NCBI GenBank assembly: GCA_019648995.1
Contig: BLXT01007525.1
Location: 1,029,508-1,065,032, forward strand
Direction of reading: 5' to 3'
Source: Plakobranchus ocellatus
Lineage: Eukaryota > Mollusca > Gastropoda > Plakobranchidae
Length of the DNA: 35,525 nucleotides
In this document: positions 33,086-35,525 of the stretch, piece after piece
Layout of the letters: each line of letters begins with the position of its first letter
Numbering within the stretch: position 1 is the first letter of the stretch
Translations under genes and position numbers: made by a program
Notes under the pieces: model-generated
Databases searched by the model: none
Told to the model about the DNA's origin: nothing
What the model saw: only the letters and a program-made list of their open reading frames with translations

Positions 33086-33318
33086 ATTTTACTGAATGGA
33101 GTTAAATTCTGGCAATACTAATTCATTTTCTGGGCTTGAAAGTACACAGGCATGTAGTTATATGGTAGAGAATGTTTTTAACATATATCTATTAGTTGAC
33201 AGGTATGGGAAAGGGGAGAGGTGATCGACACACTCATTGGTCATTGGCTAAGGGCAGTGCTTAGCTTGTTCATCTAGGCATCAAGACAATGTCCCCCTCT
33301 CTCCCTAGCCCAAATTAG

Positions 33319-33607
33319 TTATAGGTCTAGAGATTCTTCATCTTTTTGGGCTTTCTTCACCTGCTCAACACACCGACGACCTATCCTTATTCCAAGTGTT
33401 AAATATAGTTTTTTCCCAGCTCCAATTTCCATTGGCACTGCCTTGACAAGGTCTGGAGATAAAGTAGATTAGAAAATATCTCTGCTTTATGATGGTGATG
33501 CCTTAGTGTGTGCCACACACAGTTCTCTCTCCCCTCAACACTGGGTATCATAGGCTAGGCTTGAGGGGTGAGGGTGGTCTAGACTTACATGTGAAAACTG
33601 GTAGCAT
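33319..33607 (-). CDS. small unidentified protein encoded by two exons (about 50 residues)
   Basis: A 36-base exon (33624-33589) lies between a good acceptor (TTTCTCTTACAG) and a GTAAGT donor. The terminal exon (33452-33319) follows an ATCTCCAG acceptor. The phases match. Starting at the ATG in the 36-base exon (33607, A at -3), the product is MLPVFTYLVKAVPMEIGAG, then KKLYLTLGIRIGRRC, then VEQVKKAQKDEESLDL and TAA. It is basic with an acidic tail and a short hydrophobic stretch. The frame is also open upstream through PSLYT, so the two exons could instead be the C-terminus of a larger protein. Consensus splice sites and balanced codon use argue for a real gene. I do not recognise the family. 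The gene points away from METTL13. Confidence 0.6.
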
Positions 33608-33976
33608 AGTGTAAAGTGATGGAGCTGTAAGAGAAACAGATACAGCATGAGGCCTGGCATCCATTGACTTTGTTAGTACTGCTATAATTAGATAATGTAA
33701 GCAGATCAAGGCTTAAGAGTTAAATGACTAGTTAATTTTCACTCTTGAGATTGTTGGGCAAGGGAAACATTGCCTCTTATCGTTATTGTTAGAACCGAGG
33801 GAGCAGTTTTTGTCGTATATTTTAAAAAATAAATCAAATTGCTTAAATAAAAAGAAAAAAAGAAAGGCTTTTCAAATCTCTTTAGAGCAATAGCTGTTGT
33901 TACTCAAGCTGTTGTTGGAAATGGGTCCCACAGAATTCGGAAGCCTTGTCAAGAAAAACTTTATTTTCACTAAAGT

Positions 33977-34071
33977 TAAATGGTTATACTGTAATATGAC
34001 AGATTGGCTAGCAGTCCAGCTTTCATAAATTTACTGTTTTTGTGTGAGTACTCGGAAGTCTTGCCAAAATC
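33977..34071 (+). repeat. dispersed repeat, copy B
   Basis: An inverted partner of 31091-31190. A further partial unit (ATTCGGAAGCCTTGTCAAG at 33936-33954) precedes it. It lies just upstream of the METTL13 start codon. Confidence 0.65.
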
Positions 34072-34170
34072 ATATATTATGTACATGTATGGTTAAGTAT
34101 ATCTTTTGACTAATTATCTATTGTCTTCTATTAAAATGAACTAGATTTAAATAAGACCAAATATTCGGTC

Positions 34171-34262
34171 ATGGATCTCCTACCGTCCAGCCATTCTGAA
34201 TTCAGTTCCCCTGATTACTGGGAAAGATTCTTCAAAAAGAGAGGAAAAATACCTTTTGAATG
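34171..34262 (+). CDS. METTL13: METTL13 coding exon 1 (residues 1-31)
   Basis: Encodes the conserved [18 protein letters not shown] entry to the N-terminal methyltransferase domain. It ends within Trp31 at GTAAGT. Confidence 0.92.
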
Positions 34263-35209
34263 GTAAGTAATTTCAGTGATATATTGTTTAGAGCTACATA
34301 TATAAGACAGCAAAAGAAATACCATAAGAGACTGAGACGACACACTCATAAGCATTTGATTTTAAAGAGATTATGATCCACACAATTCATTAAACTGTTT
34401 TTGTTTGATTAAAATAATTAAAAGCAGATTATAAATTAGATGTTGATGAAAGTATATGTCTTGTCTTTCTGGAATACTGGCATTTTGAATGAAATAGATG
34501 GTGGGGTTTGGTATAGGTCTTACACTTACAATGCTTGCTTGCTTTTAACAAAATTTCTTAAATCCATTTTCATTGCTATGCAAAAGCATGCCATTCAGGC
34601 ATGTGTAGCAATGAAGCCGCATTTTGTATTTCAAATCATTGATGGTCTGTACCTTCACTGCTTGAGATTTGCCTTGGTCAATACTGTATAAAGATTATCC
34701 TGTGTCGAAATCCAAGCTGTTACATTTTCTTGAAAATTTTAAAAGTAAAGAACGAATTCCTCAAAAGTGATATTTGCAACATGTGATCATTAGGACCACT
34801 CTTAAAACATGATGTATGTATTGAATCATTGTTAGGGCCAAAATTGAATTTCTATAAGCTTTGGAGTAGTCAAAACTGAATAGAGATGAAGCAATTCATT
34901 CAGCAGACTGATCTCAATACATGCATTTTGTTTTGACTTGTTTGCTTGACGTAATATATGTTTTGTTTTGTTACATTCAGGTATGGGGAGTATCCACAGC
35001 TTCATGGCATTATCCACAAGTATATCAGCCCAGCAAACACAGTGCTGGTTGTGGGTTGTGGAAATTCAGCTCTCAGTGAAAACATGTATGACAATGGGCT
35101 GCAGAACCTTGTCAACATCGATATCAGTGATGTTGTCATTCGGCAGATGGCAGACAGACATCGGGTCAAGCGTTTCAACATGACCTTCGAGAAAGTGGAT
35201 GTCACTGAA
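34171..35209 (+). CDS. METTL13: eEF1A lysine and N-terminal methyltransferase, N-terminal part (two exons, continues off the window)
   Basis: METTL13 carries two methyltransferase domains: the N-terminal one modifies Lys55 of eEF1A and the C-terminal one its N-terminus. Exons 34171-34262 and 34981-35209 join in phase and encode 107 residues. The start [11 protein letters not shown]...DYWERFF corresponds to human MNLLPKSSREF...DYWEKFF. Exon 2 carries SAM motif [10 protein letters not shown] (residues 52-60), and motif II, NIDISD (76-81), whose Asp78 should bind the SAM ribose. An in-frame TAA at 34132-34134 fixes the first ATG in this exon. The second donor is GTAAAA, weaker than consensus, but the frame closes two codons later, so the exon must end there. 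Human METTL13 is about 700 residues, so most of it lies to the right. Confidence 0.93.
34981..35209 (+). CDS. METTL13: METTL13 coding exon 2 (residues 31-107)
   Basis: Acceptor TTACATTCAG. Encodes the SAM-binding core from [15 protein letters not shown] to [10 protein letters not shown]. Confidence 0.93.
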
Positions 35210-35525
35210 GTAAAATAGTAATAGTGAAACAAAAGTCTGAATTCAGCATGATTATGATGTCAAGTAAAAAGAAAAAAAATGTATAATTATAATAAATTCA
35301 CTGCTTGGTGATTCCTTTTTGCCTGCTTTGCTTATTATTAGAGCTAAAAATTATGCATCAAATAAATTAGCTCAAGACTGCTGAGCTCATAGACAGGTAA
35401 AGGTGAAGATTTGATTATCAATTTCAAAAACGAAAAAAAGAAAAATTACGAGGGATGTCCGAAAAGAAACAGGAAAAGGGGCATAACTCAAAGAGTTTTG
35501 ATCAGATAAATTTGAAACTCACACA
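35210..35525 (+). other. METTL13 intron 2 (partial)
   Basis: AT-rich intron sequence to the window edge; no third exon is reached. Confidence 0.7.

Noticed and set aside
31405..33106. TTAACTCC at 31405 and GGAGTTAA at 33099 as ends of a 1.7 kb TTAA element
   Set aside because: Only about eight bases match and the interior holds unrelated repeats, which is not enough to call an element.

Overview
The window is an AT-rich stretch of an animal genome: split genes with GT-AG introns, many decayed transposons, SINE-like and simple repeats, and one run of Ns (11541-11779, an assembly gap). The proteins are bilaterian in character. The dispersed self-complementary TCTAGATCTAGA motif and the mix of DNA transposons make me think of a mollusc, perhaps a gastropod, but that is an impression and not a demonstration.

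The dominant gene is PRPF4 (U4/U6 snRNP protein Prp4/60K) on the minus strand. All 15 coding exons can be placed between 22777 (ATG) and 6256 (stop). They join in phase through 14 GT-AG introns into a 515-residue protein, close to the 522 residues of the human protein, with the Prp4 N-terminal region and seven WD40 repeats. At the right edge METTL13 (eEF1A methyltransferase) begins on the plus strand; its first two coding exons (34171-34262, 34981-35209) are present and the rest lies outside. Between these, a two-exon minus-strand gene at 33319-33624 ends in a well-formed short ORF. It could encode a 50-residue protein that I do not recognise, and it is probably divergent from METTL13. A minus-strand first coding exon (28851-28999) encodes an acidic, unidentified N-terminus, perhaps of a piggyBac-derived protein. 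The first 91 bases may be the C-terminal end of a plus-strand gene whose long 3' UTR would follow.

The rest is mostly mobile-element debris. It includes a Tigger/pogo-like transposase relic (2972-3663) and two TTAA-associated inverted-repeat elements (4452-5132, 7008-8107) with a third end at 20761-20826. A roughly 2.16 kb element with CACAGCG-type inverted repeats in PRPF4 intron 12 (9664-11824) carries a frameshifted transposase-like fragment and the N gap. A tRNA-derived SINE occurs in two minus-strand copies. A diverged inverted repeat of about 450 bp per arm lies upstream of PRPF4. A piggyBac transposase fragment (25935-26079) lies next to a 2.39 kb non-autonomous element with tandem subterminal repeats and an 11-bp candidate target duplication. 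A 258-bp MITE (30759-31016) has 28-bp inverted repeats and a 9-bp candidate duplication.

The most unusual host feature is in PRPF4 intron 6. The 3' splice site plus the first ~22 bases of exon 7 are tandemly triplicated with an exact 65-bp period, so two decoy acceptors precede the real one and both lead into in-frame stops. I found no tRNA or rRNA genes, no CRISPR, and no evidence for a new multi-gene system.
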